The notes below the pieces were generated by a model. The model saw nothing but the letters and a program-made list of their open reading frames with translations. It ran no database searches and was not told where the DNA came from. This document shows positions 13,516 through 23,756 of a stretch of DNA of 37,388 bases, one piece after another. Made by a program: the position numbers and the translations under genes. Position 1 is the stretch's first letter. Every line of letters starts with the position of its first letter. Source of the DNA: Candidatus Zixiibacteriota bacterium (lineage in GTDB: Bacteria > Zixibacteria > MSB-5A5 > JAABVY01 > JAHJOQ01); contig JAGVNY010000249.1 in assembly GCA_020053015.1 (NCBI GenBank), positions 1 to 37,388 on the forward strand, written 5' to 3'.

Positions 13516-14151
13516 ATGCACATTCCTGATGGTTTTCTCGACGCGAAGACCTGGGTGACGTTAGATGTCGTATCCGCCGGTTTCATTGCGCTCGCCGTAA
13601 GAAAGACACGCCGCGTTATCGGCGAGAAACAAACTCCTCTTATCGGAGTGCTGGCCGCATTCATATTTGCCGCTCAAATGATTAACTTCCCGGTTGCTGG
13701 TGGTACCTCCGGACACTTCATGGGCGGTGTGCTTGCAGCAGTGCTTCTCGGACCGCTTTCGGCCGTGCTCGTGATGTCTGTCGTCCTGATCGTCCAGTGT
13801 TTCGTGTTTCAGGATGGCGGCGTGACAACTCTTGGAGCGAACATCTTCAACATGGGCATAATAAGCACAGTGGCAGGCTACTATCTCTTCAGAGTCGTGG
13901 GACATCTCGTCGTCGGTGACGGACGCAGGTCCGTTGCAGTGTTCGTCGCATCCCTGCTGTCGATTGTGATATCGGCGAGCGCATGCGCGATTGAGCTTGC
14001 TGTCTCTGGCACGGTTCCACTCGGCGTTGCATTGCCTGCAATGGCAGGAGTGCACATGCTGATTGGCATAGGCGAAGGAATCATCACGGTCGCCGTTCTC
14101 GGTCTTGTCTCAAGAGTGCGGCCGGATCTTCTTGAGATAGAGAAAGCGTGA
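13516..14151 (+). CDS. cbiM: substrate-specific membrane component CbiM/NikM of an ECF transporter
   Basis: This is a 211-residue integral membrane protein. It starts with MHIPDGFLD, the conserved N-terminus of CbiM/NikM. In the structure of NikM, Met1, His2 and a later His coordinate the metal; here a His also occurs in GGTSGHFMGG. About six hydrophobic helices can be seen. The S component captures Ni2+ or Co2+ outside the cell. It lies about 70 bases after nikR, and its TGA overlaps the ATG of the next gene. Specificity for nickel is inferred from the NikR regulator. Confidence 0.92.
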   Translation: MHIPDGFLDAKTWVTLDVVSAGFIALAVRKTRRVIGEKQTPLIGVLAAFIFAAQMINFPVAGGTSGHFMGGVLAAVLLGPLSAVLVMSVVLIVQCFVFQDGGVTTLGANIFNMGIISTVAGYYLFRVVGHLVVGDGRRSVAVFVASLLSIVISASACAIELAVSGTVPLGVALPAMAGVHMLIGIGEGIITVAVLGLVSRVRPDLLEIEKA

Positions 14152-14465
14152 TGGATAGTACTGTTCGTCGATTCGTGTGGGGAGGGTTTCTGGTCGCGAT
14201 AGGCGTTGCATTGTTGCTGTCGCCATTCGCCTCGAAATCTCCCGACGGTCTCGATCGTGTCGCGGAAGACAAGGGCTTCCTGAAAAAGGGAGCAGCAGAT
14301 GCCGTCTGTCCCGCGCCCGCGCCGGGTTACGAAGCGCCGTGGATTGCCACAGACTGGCTGTCGACGTCTGTAGCCGGTGTGGCCGGAACGTGCCTGACCT
14401 TCGGACTTGCATACAGTCTTGCCCTGTTAATAGCTCGTCGCGGAAATCGCAGCATAAACTCCTGA
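14151..14465 (+). CDS. PDGLE-domain (CbiN/NikN-like) small transporter component
   Basis: This is a 104-residue protein with two transmembrane helices, one at the N-terminus (GGFLVAIGVALLLSPF) and one at the C-terminus, joined by an exported loop. The loop opens with SPDGLDRVAED, the PDGLE motif of the CbiN/NikN accessory component. In these transporters the component assists metal loading of CbiM/NikM. The start overlaps the cbiM stop (TGATG) at 14149-14153, with GTG 14148 as an alternative. The small gap to cbiQ and common direction place it in the nikR operon. Confidence 0.82.
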   Translation: MDSTVRRFVWGGFLVAIGVALLLSPFASKSPDGLDRVAEDKGFLKKGAADAVCPAPAPGYEAPWIATDWLSTSVAGVAGTCLTFGLAYSLALLIARRGNRSINS

Positions 14466-14471
14466 GCCGAC

Positions 14472-15242
14472 GTGAAACACAGCTTCATCGATCGATACAG
14501 CGAATTTGGGAGCCCTATCCATGGGCTGGATCCGAGAACCAAGATCGTCTGCATGGTGCTGTTCGTCCTTGCAGTTGTCACGACGCCCGCCGGAAGATTC
14601 AGACTATTTGGTTTGTTTGCGATCACAATCGCGACTGTGATTGTTCTCAGCGGGGTTCCCGTGCTTTACGTATTGAGACGTTCCTGTCTCGTGCTTCCAT
14701 TCGTTCTGCTTACTGCGGCCTTTCTTCCTCTCTGGAAAGCGACTGCTGACGGACAAGCAAGTCTGAACCTCTTGGGAGTGCAAATCGATCGGCAGGGGCT
14801 TGTGCTCGCGGGGACAATGGCTGTCAAAGGACTGCTTGCGGCCACCGCGATGATTGTCCTCTCTGCAACCACCCGCTTTGGCGCCTTGCTGAAAGGGCTG
14901 GAAGCTATGCGGTTACCAAAGGTGATGCTGATGATTCTGTCATTCATGTATCGCTATTTGTTCATAGCCATCGACCAGTCGATGCGCATGGATCGTGCGC
15001 GGCGGTCGCGGGACTGCGGGAGCGGCTATTTGAGACGGATGCGCACACTCGGCAACATGATCGGCATGCTGTTCGTCAGATCCTATGAACGCTCGGAGAG
15101 AGTATATCAGAGTATGGTGAGTCGGGGATTCGACGGCGAGATCAGAAACATCAGCCGTCTGCACATCGAATCGCCTGATTACATCTTCTCAGCCATCTTC
15201 ATCACTTGTTTGGCCGCGATCAGAGTAGCGGGGCAGTTGTGA
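14472..15242 (+). CDS. cbiQ: ECF transporter transmembrane component CbiQ
   Basis: This is a 256-residue T component with about five membrane helices. The N-terminus reads DRYSEFGSPIHGLDPRTKI, typical of CbiQ. A cytoplasmic coupling region with an Ala-Arg-Arg-Ser-Arg pattern lies near residue 178 (DRARRSRDCGSGY), where the ATPase docks. GTG at 14472 follows the previous gene by six bases. It couples ATP hydrolysis by CbiO to metal transfer through CbiM. Its stop overlaps the GTG start of cbiO. Confidence 0.9.
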   Translation: MKHSFIDRYSEFGSPIHGLDPRTKIVCMVLFVLAVVTTPAGRFRLFGLFAITIATVIVLSGVPVLYVLRRSCLVLPFVLLTAAFLPLWKATADGQASLNLLGVQIDRQGLVLAGTMAVKGLLAATAMIVLSATTRFGALLKGLEAMRLPKVMLMILSFMYRYLFIAIDQSMRMDRARRSRDCGSGYLRRMRTLGNMIGMLFVRSYERSERVYQSMVSRGFDGEIRNISRLHIESPDYIFSAIFITCLAAIRVAGQL

Positions 15243-15985
15243 CCGCAGCAATCGACATTCTCGATCTCCACTTCTCTTATCCCGACGGCAGGAACGCGCT
15301 CAGAGGAATAGACCTCAGGATCGAGCAGGGTGAGTCAGTTGGCATCATCGGTCCAAACGGAGCTGGCAAGACGACTCTCCTGCTTCACCTAAATGGGATT
15401 CTTCAAGGAACCGGTGAGATTGCGGTTTTCGGACTTCGAATCGACAAATCGAGTCTCAAGTCAATCCGAAAGGATGTGGGCGTCGTGTTTCAGGATCCCG
15501 ATGACCAGTTGTTTTCGTCGACCGTATTCGATGATGTCGCCTTTGGCCCGCTAAACACGGGTCTGTCGGCGGAACAAGCCAGTGCACGAACAAGAGAGGC
15601 TCTCGCGGAGGTCGGAATGGCAGGATTTGAGTCAAGCGTGCCACACCATCTCAGCTTCGGAGAGAAGAAGCGCGTGTCTATTGCGACGGTGTTGTCAATG
15701 AGGCCAAAGATTCTGGCACTTGATGAGCCTTCAAGTAACCTTGATCCTCGCCAGAGAAGGAACCTGATTCAGCTTCTGGGCAGTCTTCGTGCAACCAAGC
15801 TGATCGCAAGCCACGATCTGCCGTTGATCTTTCAGCTCTGCGATAGGACTGTGTTGCTGAACTCCGGAGTGATCGTGGCTGACGGCACGACTACCGACAT
15901 CATGCATGACCGCGCGCTCCTGGAGGCTAATGATCTTGAAGCTGTGCCGACGGAATTCACGAACACAAGAGCTCCGCAATCGTGA
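15239..15985 (+). CDS. cbiO: ECF transporter ATPase CbiO
   Basis: This is a 248-residue ABC ATPase. Motifs are Walker A GPNGAGKTT, Q-loop VFQDPDDQLF (with the extended DPDDQ pattern typical of ECF ATPases), signature HLSFGEKKRV, Walker B ILALDEPSSNLDP and an H-loop in ASHDLPL. GTG at 15239 overlaps the cbiQ stop; the longer frame from 15206 lies within cbiQ and is not needed. A single ATPase presumably acts as a homodimer. It is the last gene of the nikR operon, convergent with kdpE nine bases away, with no visible terminator between them. Confidence 0.9.
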   Translation: MTAAIDILDLHFSYPDGRNALRGIDLRIEQGESVGIIGPNGAGKTTLLLHLNGILQGTGEIAVFGLRIDKSSLKSIRKDVGVVFQDPDDQLFSSTVFDDVAFGPLNTGLSAEQASARTREALAEVGMAGFESSVPHHLSFGEKKRVSIATVLSMRPKILALDEPSSNLDPRQRRNLIQLLGSLRATKLIASHDLPLIFQLCDRTVLLNSGVIVADGTTTDIMHDRALLEANDLEAVPTEFTNTRAPQS

Positions 15986-15993
15986 AATCAAAA

Positions 15994-16680
15994 CTACTCA
16001 GATAGAGCCAACTTGTATCCGACTCCAGATTCCGTCATGATCAACGCCGGTCGTGACGGATCTCGCTCGATCTTCCTGCGAAGTTGGGCTATGTATACGC
16101 GAAGATACTGTGTCTGCTCGACATACTGCGGTCCCCACACTTCCTTCAGTATATGTCTTTGCGTAACGACTTTTCCGGCATGGCGTGCCAGTATGCGAAG
16201 CAGTTCGTACTCGGTGACCGTCAGGTGAACGGTATCGCCTCGGACACTCACTTTGCGGTCCGCAAAGTCAATCTGGATATCTCCGTTAGAGAAGAAGGGA
16301 TCGCCAGCTGCTGTCTTCTTGTGTCTGAGGGCGACGCGCAGCCTTGCCAGAAGCTCCGGTACGCCGAACGGTTTGGTGACGTAGTCATCCGCTCTCGCGT
16401 CCAGCAGCGCGACCTTCTCGGTCTCGGAGTCCTTGACAGTCAGCACGACCACGGGAAGGTCCGACCACTCACGCAACCTCTTTAGCGCCGTGAGTCCATC
16501 GATGTCCGGCAACCCGAGATCAAGCACGATCAGATCTGGCCGCTGGTTGGCAGCTATCACCAGACCTTCCTGGCCGGTCGATGCTTCGAGCATTGTAAAT
16601 CCTTCGGCTTCGAGGCTCACCCGCAGCAGCCGACGAATCGCGGCTTCGTCGTCGATTACGAGCACTCGCGTTCCACTCAT
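15994..16680 (-). CDS. kdpE: KdpE response regulator
   Basis: This is a 228-residue OmpR-type response regulator. The receiver domain has Asp10-Asp11 and the phosphorylated Asp54 in the segment IVLDLGLPD, with the conserved Lys in VVVLTVKD. A winged-helix DNA-binding domain fills residues about 130-225. Together with KdpD it activates kdpFABC when potassium is low or osmolarity high. The start overlaps the end of kdpD by four bases, the usual coupling. Confidence 0.93.
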   Translation of the reverse strand: MSGTRVLVIDDEAAIRRLLRVSLEAEGFTMLEASTGQEGLVIAANQRPDLIVLDLGLPDIDGLTALKRLREWSDLPVVVLTVKDSETEKVALLDARADDYVTKPFGVPELLARLRVALRHKKTAAGDPFFSNGDIQIDFADRKVSVRGDTVHLTVTEYELLRILARHAGKVVTQRHILKEVWGPQYVEQTQYLRVYIAQLRRKIERDPSRPALIMTESGVGYKLALSE

Positions 16681-19370
16681 TGCGGCTGAAGCTCCTTCGG
16701 AAGTTCGGGTTGTTTCGGCATTGGCAACCTAATGCGAAAGATCGCGCCTCCGCCGGGTCGGTTCTCGGCCGTCAGGGTGCCGCCGTGTGCTTCTATAATT
16801 CCTTTTGTGATTGTCAGTCCGATTCCGATACCACCTGCCGGGGCGTTAGGCGCCCGATAGAACTTGTCAAATAGACGCAAAAGGTCGGTGGCCGACAATC
16901 CACGACCGCTGTCAGACACTTCTATCGACAGGGAATCGCGCGACGCGCCGACAGTCAGCTCGATCTTGCTCCCTTTGGGCGTATGAATCGCGGCATTCAA
17001 CAAGAGATTCGAAAGGGCTTGCTCGAACAACTGGATGTCAATTCTCACCAGTGGGAGGTTGTCGGGAACCGATGTCGAGACTGCGTGATCGGTGAGAGCT
17101 GCCCTGTGCGAATCAAGCGCCGTGGCAACCACGTCCGCAAGGTCATGCCAGTCCAGTTTCAGCCGAAGCATTCCGGATTCGATCCGTGAAAGATCCAGAA
17201 GATTTCCAACGACACGATTCAGACGCTCCGCGTTGGCGCCCAGCTCGTGAGAGAGCTGACGAAGGTTGGCCGGGTCGGCAGCAATCCGTCCGTCCTGAAG
17301 AGCGGAAGCAGCGGCGATTATCGCCGTAATCGGAGTACGAATTTCATGGGAGACTGAGTTCAGAATCGTCTGGTGAAGTCGCTCAGATTCGGCGAGACGA
17401 GCTGCGTTCTGAGAGCGTTCCTGAAACAGCTGCCGCTCCAGCGTTATCGCAAGCTGCTGAACCACGGCGGACAGCATCTCTTCTTCCTCTTGCACAAGTC
17501 GAGTTCCAGCCGCTGAGAAATACGCAAGCACACCCACTTTTTCGGAAGTCCCCTGCAACGGGATGTAAAGCGCGTCTGCTCCTGGCAAGGTATCTGTACA
17601 CCAGCCGGCCCGCGATCCGTGTTCAAACGCCCACCTTGCAACAGCCCACTCTTTTTCTGATGAACACCAGTCCGGGAGTACGACTATGCTACGATCAATT
17701 GCTCCATTAAGACTGACAGGAATTATGATAGTCTCTCCGGGCACTATCGTGTTGAGTTTCGCCGGCACGTCGCGGAGGACTATTCCCCTGTCAGTGCTCG
17801 CGGCCAGAGTCTGGACAATCTGATAAAGCGTCTGCGTGCGTCGTTCTCGCAGGCGGATCATGGTCTCGCGCCTCTTGATTCCGGAGGTCAGAGTCCCAGT
17901 GATTACCGCGACCACGAAGTACGCGATGAACATGGCCACATCTTCCGGAGCCGAGATGTGAAATGTCATACTCGGTGGAATGAAGAAGTAATTCCATGTA
18001 AGCGCGCTGAGAGTTGCCGCGAAGAGTATGGGCCCGATAGACACAAAGAGGCTGAGCAGCACGGTGGAAAGAAACATCACAAAGCCGACGGCTTTGTATC
18101 CTATTGCTGGGAGGAGCAGACCGGCCATGATCGCGACTCCCACGACAATGGCGAGAACAACGACGTAAGTCACAGGCGCAGATTCGAAAACCAGCTTGGG
18201 CAGAGTCTGCCTGCGAACTTCAGGTTGTTTCTCAGGGCGGAGAACGTGTATGTCGAAGCTGCCGCTCTCGCGCACGAGTTCATCCAAAAGTGTGCCGCGG
18301 TGAATCAGGTCCCTGAGTAGTCTTCTGGTAGGTCTCCCGAGAATCAGCTGGGTGACTCCGTGCTGATGCGCTACGCGCTTCAGAGCCTTTGCGATGTCAG
18401 TGTCCGCCGTCGAGATCATCTCTCCGCCCAACTCTCTGACCAGAGCAAGGTTTCGCGCAAGCCGTGCGCGATCATCATTTGAAAGCTGCATGCCTGTATC
18501 GACGTGCACACCGAGCCATGGCGCGTCCAGTCCGTAAGCCAACCTTCGTGCAGCGCGAATCAGACCCTCGGAGTATGGACTGTGGCTTACGGCTACCATG
18601 AGGCGTTCGGTCGGTTTCCACGAGGTCGCGCTCTCCCTGGTGGCCATCAGAACCTGCAAATCGTTGTCTACCTTCTCGGCCGTAAGCCGCAGCGCTATCT
18701 CGCGCAACGCCGCCAGTCTGTCCTCTTTGAAGAAATGCTCGGCAGCCATCTCGGCCTTGTCGCCCAGGTAGACCTTGCCTTCAGCAAGCCGCTTGAGAAG
18801 CTGTGCAGGCGTGATGTCGATCAGTATTATGTGTGTCGCTCGCTCCAGCAGCGAGTCGGGGACGGTTTCCCGCACCGTGATACCCGCGATGGACTCGACT
18901 GATTCTTTCCTGCTCTCGACGTGTTGGACATTGAGCGTCGTGTATACATCGATTCCAGCGTCGAGCAACTCAAGCACGTCATGGTAGCGCTTGGGATGCC
19001 GCGAACCTGGTGCGTTCGTGTGCGCGAGTTCATCGACCAAAACAAGGGACGGCTTCCTTCCGATGATCGAATCGATATCCATTTCCTGCAGCGTCACCCC
19101 TTTGTATTCGAGGCTTCTTCGGGGAATTGCCGGTAATTCGGTCAGCAGTTCCTCAGTCTCGGCTCGACCGTGTGTATCCACGGTGCCGATCACCATGTCG
19201 ACGCCTTCTTTTGCCCGGTCGCGAGCCGCAGTTAGCATGGCATATGTTTTACCTACACCGGCTGCCATCCCAAGGAAGATAGTCAGCTTGCCCGAACGGC
19301 TATCGTTTTCGCCTTTGGCAATAGCAGCCAGAATTGCGTCCGGATCAGGACGATAAGACTCCGTGGTCAC
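16677..19370 (-). CDS. kdpD: KdpD sensor histidine kinase
   Basis: This is an 897-residue sensor of the usual architecture. The N-terminal KdpD domain has Walker A GMAAGVGKT (residues 34-42). A universal-stress-protein-like domain follows at about 255-385. The four-helix membrane segment (DUF4118) lies at about 405-505, then a GAF-like domain. HisKA has the phosphorylated His675 (segment SVSHEIRTP), and the ATPase domain carries DSGRGL and GGIGIGLTI. It senses potassium limitation and turgor and phosphorylates KdpE. It overlaps kdpC by four bases. No domain is missing. Confidence 0.94.
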   Translation of the reverse strand: MTTESYRPDPDAILAAIAKGENDSRSGKLTIFLGMAAGVGKTYAMLTAARDRAKEGVDMVIGTVDTHGRAETEELLTELPAIPRRSLEYKGVTLQEMDIDSIIGRKPSLVLVDELAHTNAPGSRHPKRYHDVLELLDAGIDVYTTLNVQHVESRKESVESIAGITVRETVPDSLLERATHIILIDITPAQLLKRLAEGKVYLGDKAEMAAEHFFKEDRLAALREIALRLTAEKVDNDLQVLMATRESATSWKPTERLMVAVSHSPYSEGLIRAARRLAYGLDAPWLGVHVDTGMQLSNDDRARLARNLALVRELGGEMISTADTDIAKALKRVAHQHGVTQLILGRPTRRLLRDLIHRGTLLDELVRESGSFDIHVLRPEKQPEVRRQTLPKLVFESAPVTYVVVLAIVVGVAIMAGLLLPAIGYKAVGFVMFLSTVLLSLFVSIGPILFAATLSALTWNYFFIPPSMTFHISAPEDVAMFIAYFVVAVITGTLTSGIKRRETMIRLRERRTQTLYQIVQTLAASTDRGIVLRDVPAKLNTIVPGETIIIPVSLNGAIDRSIVVLPDWCSSEKEWAVARWAFEHGSRAGWCTDTLPGADALYIPLQGTSEKVGVLAYFSAAGTRLVQEEEEMLSAVVQQLAITLERQLFQERSQNAARLAESERLHQTILNSVSHEIRTPITAIIAAASALQDGRIAADPANLRQLSHELGANAERLNRVVGNLLDLSRIESGMLRLKLDWHDLADVVATALDSHRAALTDHAVSTSVPDNLPLVRIDIQLFEQALSNLLLNAAIHTPKGSKIELTVGASRDSLSIEVSDSGRGLSATDLLRLFDKFYRAPNAPAGGIGIGLTITKGIIEAHGGTLTAENRPGGGAIFRIRLPMPKQPELPKELQPQ

Positions 19371-19942
19371 TTCATCGCCTTACTCAGAGAATCCAGAGCC
19401 AGATTCAGCTTCACGACATTCACCCGCGAGTCTCCCAACAGGCCGAAGGTTGGCTCCTCAGTGTACTCATTGACAACCCCAAGAAGCTCATTTCTCTGCC
19501 CGTCGTCAAGATGTCTTGCAGAGACAACGCGAACCACCTGATATTGGGCAGCCTCAGGGCTGATATGCGGATCGAGCCCGCTGCCGGAGGCCAGGACCAG
19601 ATCAGAGGGAGCCGGTCTCACATTATGCGCCGACTGCAGCGCCTCTCGTCTTTCATCTACGAGCTTTCGAAGCGCGTCGCTGGTCGGCCCAAGATTGCTC
19701 CCGCTCGACGGGAGCGGGTTGTAACTGATCGCCGACGGTCGTGGCCAGAAGTACACCGAGTCGACAAACGACTGACCCACGTTCCGCGATGCGACAGCGC
19801 TGCCATCCAGCTTGATCAGGCTGCCATCTGCCTCGCCCTCGAAGAACAATTGGCAAACTACGGTAACGGCCATCGGATAGACAACTCCAGTCAGTATGGT
19901 AAGAACAAGAAACATCCTAAATCCGGTTCTGAAGTCCCACAT
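19367..19942 (-). CDS. kdpC: potassium-transporting ATPase subunit C (KdpC)
   Basis: This is a 191-residue KdpC with one N-terminal membrane helix (MFLVLTILTGVVYPMAVTVV) and an exported domain containing the conserved FWPRPSA and SGSGLDPHISPEAA blocks. KdpC stabilises the KdpFABC complex and raises its affinity. It follows kdpB by eight bases on the same strand and overlaps kdpD. Confidence 0.94.
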   Translation of the reverse strand: MWDFRTGFRMFLVLTILTGVVYPMAVTVVCQLFFEGEADGSLIKLDGSAVASRNVGQSFVDSVYFWPRPSAISYNPLPSSGSNLGPTSDALRKLVDERREALQSAHNVRPAPSDLVLASGSGLDPHISPEAAQYQVVRVVSARHLDDGQRNELLGVVNEYTEEPTFGLLGDSRVNVVKLNLALDSLSKAMK

Positions 19943-19950
19943 ATATCCTC

Positions 19951-22047
19951 CTATCCAGCCAGCCCGAGTGTGGTGATTGCCATGTCGATCATTTTGATGC
20001 CTGCAAACGGAGCGAGCAAGCCGCCTACTCCATAGACGAGGAGATTCCTGAGCAACAGAACGCTCGCAGGCCTCGGTCGGTAACCCACTCCTCGCAGCGC
20101 CAGCGGAATCAGCGCGATGATGATCAGCGCGTTGAAGATGACTGCGCTCAGAATGGCGCTCTGTGGAGAATGCAAGCGCATAATGTTGAACGCTGCCAAT
20201 GGTCCCTCCGATGCTCCAGTTGCAGCATACAGCAATCCGAACATTGCGGGGAGAATCGCGAAGTACTTTGCCATGTCGTTCGCGATACTGAAAGTAGTCA
20301 GAGCGCCGCGAGTCATCAGCAGTTGCTTGCCGATCTCGACGATCTGAATCAGCTTGGTCGGATTGCTGTCGAGGTCCACCATGTTGCCGGCTTCGCGCGC
20401 CGCCTGTGTGCCGGTGTTCATGGCCACACCTACGTCGGCCTGAGCGAGCGCCGGCGCGTCGTTAGTGCCATCCCCGGTCATTGCCACAAGGTGCCCGGCT
20501 TCCTGCTCCTTACGAATGCGTCTGAGCTTCGTCTCCGGCGTCGCCTGTGCGATGAAGTCATCGACTCCGGCCTCCGCAGCGATTGCCGCAGCAGTGAGCG
20601 GGTTGTCGCCGGTGATCATAACGGTGCGAATTCCCATTCGACGTAGCTCAGAAAAGCGCTCCTTAATCCCGCCCTTTACCACGTCTTTAAGTTGCACCAC
20701 GCCAAGCACCTGATTGTCAACTGCCACCGCGAGTGGCGTCCCGCCGGTGCGAGCGATATCGTCGACCGACTGCAACGCTTCCTGCGGAACTGACCCGCCC
20801 TTTTGCTCGACAAATGACTTGATCGAATCCACGGCGCCTTTACGGATCGAGAATGAGATCGAGCCGTCACTGTTTAGAATGTCAACACCGCTGGTTCGAG
20901 TCTGCGCCGAGAAAGGTACAAACATGGCATCGCTTGGCGTGAGGAGTTCAGCTCGAAGCGCATACTTCTCTTTAGCCAGGACAACGATAGATCTTCCTTC
21001 GGGAGTCTCGTCAGAAAGCGAAGCCAGTTGAGCAGCCTCAGCCAGGTTCTGCTCGGTCACCATCGGGGCAGGGTGGAAGTCGGTTGCCATGCGATTGCCC
21101 AGCGTTATCGTTCCCGTCTTATCAAGCAGCAACACATCGATATCTCCCGCAGCCTCAACAGACCGGCCGCTCTTTGCAATCACATTGTAGCGAACAAGAC
21201 GGTCGATTCCAGCGATGCCGACAGCGCTCAATAGGCCTCCAATCGTGGTCGGAATGAGGCATACGAGAAGCGCAGCGAGCGCCGGAACGGTCACGATGTA
21301 GCTAAGATCCTGACCCGCAGCCTGCGAGCTGTAATCAGCGAAGAACTTCAGTGTGCCCACTGACAGGAGAAACACGATCGTAAGGCCAGCGAGAGTAATG
21401 CTAAGTGCGATTTCATTGGGCGTCTTCTGACGCTTGGCGCTTTCAATAAGCGCGATCATTCGATCCACAAGGCTGCTTCCCGATTCGGATGTGACTCTTA
21501 TCACGATTCGGTCGCTGATCACTCGGGTTCCTCCCGTAACCGCGCATCTGTCGCCGCCGCTCTCGCGAATCACTGGCGCCGATTCGCCGGTTATCGCAGA
21601 TTCGTCAACCGAGGCAATTCCATCGATCACGTCTCCATCGGCGGGTATTACGTCGTTCGTCTCGCAGACGACAACGTCGCCTGGTCTCAGGGAAGTCGCG
21701 GCGACTCTCTCCTCACGTTTGTCTTTGAGCAGACGCGCTAATACCTGGGCTCGTCCCCGCTTGAGGCTTTCCGCCTGTGCCTTGCCGCGGCCCTCGGCGA
21801 GGGCCTCCGCGAAATTGGCGAAGAGAAGTGTAAACCACAGCCACAAACCGATCTGCAGCTCGAAACCTGAGAATTGGCCCTGAATGAGCTTCACGCCGAA
21901 CGCAATCGTTGTGACTACAGCGCCAACGAGGGTCACGAACATGACCGGGTTGCGCATTTCCGCCCGGGGATTTAGCTTTCGGAATGCCTCCTTCGCCGAG
22001 GAGACAAGCAACGGGCGATCAAATGAGACACCACTTTGGCTTTTCAT
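19951..22047 (-). CDS. kdpB: potassium-transporting P-type ATPase subunit B (KdpB)
   Basis: This is a 698-residue P-type ATPase. The phosphorylated Asp309 lies in [12 protein letters not shown]. The actuator motif reads AITGESAPV, and the hinge motif [18 protein letters not shown] is complete. The membrane helices in the N- and C-terminal parts are as in other KdpB proteins. It hydrolyses ATP to drive K+ uptake through KdpA at the inner membrane. The start ATG at 22047 lies eight bases after kdpA. Confidence 0.95.
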   Translation of the reverse strand: MKSQSGVSFDRPLLVSSAKEAFRKLNPRAEMRNPVMFVTLVGAVVTTIAFGVKLIQGQFSGFELQIGLWLWFTLLFANFAEALAEGRGKAQAESLKRGRAQVLARLLKDKREERVAATSLRPGDVVVCETNDVIPADGDVIDGIASVDESAITGESAPVIRESGGDRCAVTGGTRVISDRIVIRVTSESGSSLVDRMIALIESAKRQKTPNEIALSITLAGLTIVFLLSVGTLKFFADYSSQAAGQDLSYIVTVPALAALLVCLIPTTIGGLLSAVGIAGIDRLVRYNVIAKSGRSVEAAGDIDVLLLDKTGTITLGNRMATDFHPAPMVTEQNLAEAAQLASLSDETPEGRSIVVLAKEKYALRAELLTPSDAMFVPFSAQTRTSGVDILNSDGSISFSIRKGAVDSIKSFVEQKGGSVPQEALQSVDDIARTGGTPLAVAVDNQVLGVVQLKDVVKGGIKERFSELRRMGIRTVMITGDNPLTAAAIAAEAGVDDFIAQATPETKLRRIRKEQEAGHLVAMTGDGTNDAPALAQADVGVAMNTGTQAAREAGNMVDLDSNPTKLIQIVEIGKQLLMTRGALTTFSIANDMAKYFAILPAMFGLLYAATGASEGPLAAFNIMRLHSPQSAILSAVIFNALIIIALIPLALRGVGYRPRPASVLLLRNLLVYGVGGLLAPFAGIKMIDMAITTLGLAG

Positions 22048-22055
22048 CTATGTCC

Positions 22056-23750
22056 TCAGAATGTTCTTCCGGCCACCATCATCAGATGCTCGATTATCGG
22101 ACCAAGACTCAAGGCTGGCAGGAACGTGAGCGCTCCAACTATCAGAATCACGCCGATCAGCAGCACCGCAAAAGTAATACTGGTCGTCGAGAGAGTACCC
22201 GCGGAAGGCGGTGAGACGTTCTTGATCACGAGACTTCCGGCAATCGCGAGACTGGGTATGATCACTGCAAACCTGCCGATCAACATGGCGATTCCCAAAG
22301 TGACGTTGTAGAATACGGTGTTGGCATTCAGCCCGGCGAATGCGCTCCCGTTGTTTCCCGCTCCGGAGGAGTAGGCGTATAGAATTTCGCTCAGACCATG
22401 AGGCCCTCGATTGGTCAGGCTCGAAAGAGCCACCGGCAGAACAGACGCAATGCCGGAGCCAACAAGTATCACCGCACATGGAGCGAGAACCGCCAGCATA
22501 ACCATTCGTATCTCTTTGACCTCGATCTTCTTTCCGAGATACTCCGGTGTTCTTCCAACCATCAAGCCGGAGAGAAACACGGTCAGAAGAACAAACATCA
22601 GCATGCCGTAGAGACCTGCTCCTACACCCCCGAAGATGATTTCTCCGAGCATGATATTGAACAGAGCCACTCCGCCTGCCAGCGGTGACAGGCTTGAGTG
22701 CATGGCGTTGACCGAACCGTTCGACGCTGCCGTAGTTGCCATTGCCCAGAGCACGCTGTTGACAATGCCGAATCGAATCTCCTTGCCTTCCATGTTCGCC
22801 TGCGTACCGATGGCGGCGTTGTGACTGAATTCGCCATTGAGAGACAATGCCAGCCCGCCGAGAAAAAGCGCCAGCATCACACCAGAGATCAGCCATCCCT
22901 GCCTCCGTGACCCAACAAGTCTGCCGTAAGTGAAGACAAGCGAAGCAGGCAGCAGAAGGATTGACAGCATTTCGAGGAAGTTGGAGATGGGCGTCGGATT
23001 CTCCAGCGGATGAGCGCTGTTGGCGTTGTAGAAACCTCCTCCGTTGGTGCCGAGCTGCTTGATCGCTATCTGCGAGGCTGCCGGACCCAGTGGCACAACC
23101 TGTTCTTGGCCTTCCAGTGTTGTGACATGGGCTGACGGCGAAAAAGTTTGCGGTACGCCCTCAGTCACCAACGCTACCGCCAAGATGACCGAAAACGGTA
23201 GCAAGACGTACACCACCGAACGCGTAAGGTCGACCCAGAAGTTGCCTATCCCTCTGCCCAATCTTCGGGTCAGCCCGCGAATCAGAGCAAGCATCACCGC
23301 TATACCAGTGCCTGCACTCACGAAGTTCTGCACCGTAAGCCCGATCATCTGCGTCAAGTAGCTCAGAGTTGTCTCACCCGCGTACGATTGCCAGTTAGTA
23401 TTCGTCATGAAGCTGACTGCCGTATTGAACGACAGATTCCAGGAGACATTTGCCAGATTCTCCGGGTTCAACGGCAACCATCTCTGGATCATCTGCATCA
23501 AGAACAGAACCACAAACCCGAGCCCGTTAAATATCAATAGCGCTCCGGCGTACTCCTTCCAGTGCATTGACTGCTCGGTCCGGACTCCGCAGACTCGGTA
23601 CACGAGCCGTTCTATCCACGCCACCGCAGGATGCAGAATCGTGCGTTCTCCTCGAAATACCCTCGCCATGTATCGGCCGAGGATCGGAGCAAGTACCAGC
23701 AACGCCGAGATGTACGCCGCCAACTGCCAGAAATCGCGTGCACTCATCAT
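22056..23750 (-). CDS. kdpA: potassium-transporting ATPase channel subunit A (KdpA)
   Basis: This is a K+-channel-like subunit of about 564 residues with ten membrane helices. The four selectivity-filter loops are recognisable: MTNTNWQSY, GTNGGGFYNANSAHP, AASNGSVNAM and GAGNNGSAFAG. It conducts potassium to the KdpB pump. Two adjacent ATGs (23750 and 23747) follow AGGTGGG; a GTG at 23756 is also in frame but lies within the ribosome binding region. It sits directly after the tiny kdpF. Confidence 0.94.
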   Translation of the reverse strand: MMSARDFWQLAAYISALLVLAPILGRYMARVFRGERTILHPAVAWIERLVYRVCGVRTEQSMHWKEYAGALLIFNGLGFVVLFLMQMIQRWLPLNPENLANVSWNLSFNTAVSFMTNTNWQSYAGETTLSYLTQMIGLTVQNFVSAGTGIAVMLALIRGLTRRLGRGIGNFWVDLTRSVVYVLLPFSVILAVALVTEGVPQTFSPSAHVTTLEGQEQVVPLGPAASQIAIKQLGTNGGGFYNANSAHPLENPTPISNFLEMLSILLLPASLVFTYGRLVGSRRQGWLISGVMLALFLGGLALSLNGEFSHNAAIGTQANMEGKEIRFGIVNSVLWAMATTAASNGSVNAMHSSLSPLAGGVALFNIMLGEIIFGGVGAGLYGMLMFVLLTVFLSGLMVGRTPEYLGKKIEVKEIRMVMLAVLAPCAVILVGSGIASVLPVALSSLTNRGPHGLSEILYAYSSGAGNNGSAFAGLNANTVFYNVTLGIAMLIGRFAVIIPSLAIAGSLVIKNVSPPSAGTLSTTSITFAVLLIGVILIVGALTFLPALSLGPIIEHLMMVAGRTF

Positions 23751-23756
23751 ACCCAC

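Noticed and set aside
14177-14749. 190-codon plus-strand frame
   Set aside because: Out of frame across the CbiN-like and cbiQ genes; Arg/Cys-rich shadow translation.
15206-15238. upstream start for cbiO
   Set aside because: Would lie wholly inside cbiQ; GTG at 15239 overlaps the stop and starts right before the conserved ABC N-terminus.
19334-20035. 233-codon plus-strand frame
   Set aside because: Antisense to kdpC, which is certain by homology motifs.
22048-22896. 282-codon minus-strand frame
   Set aside because: Another frame inside kdpA, low-complexity Arg/Ser-rich translation typical of a shadow.
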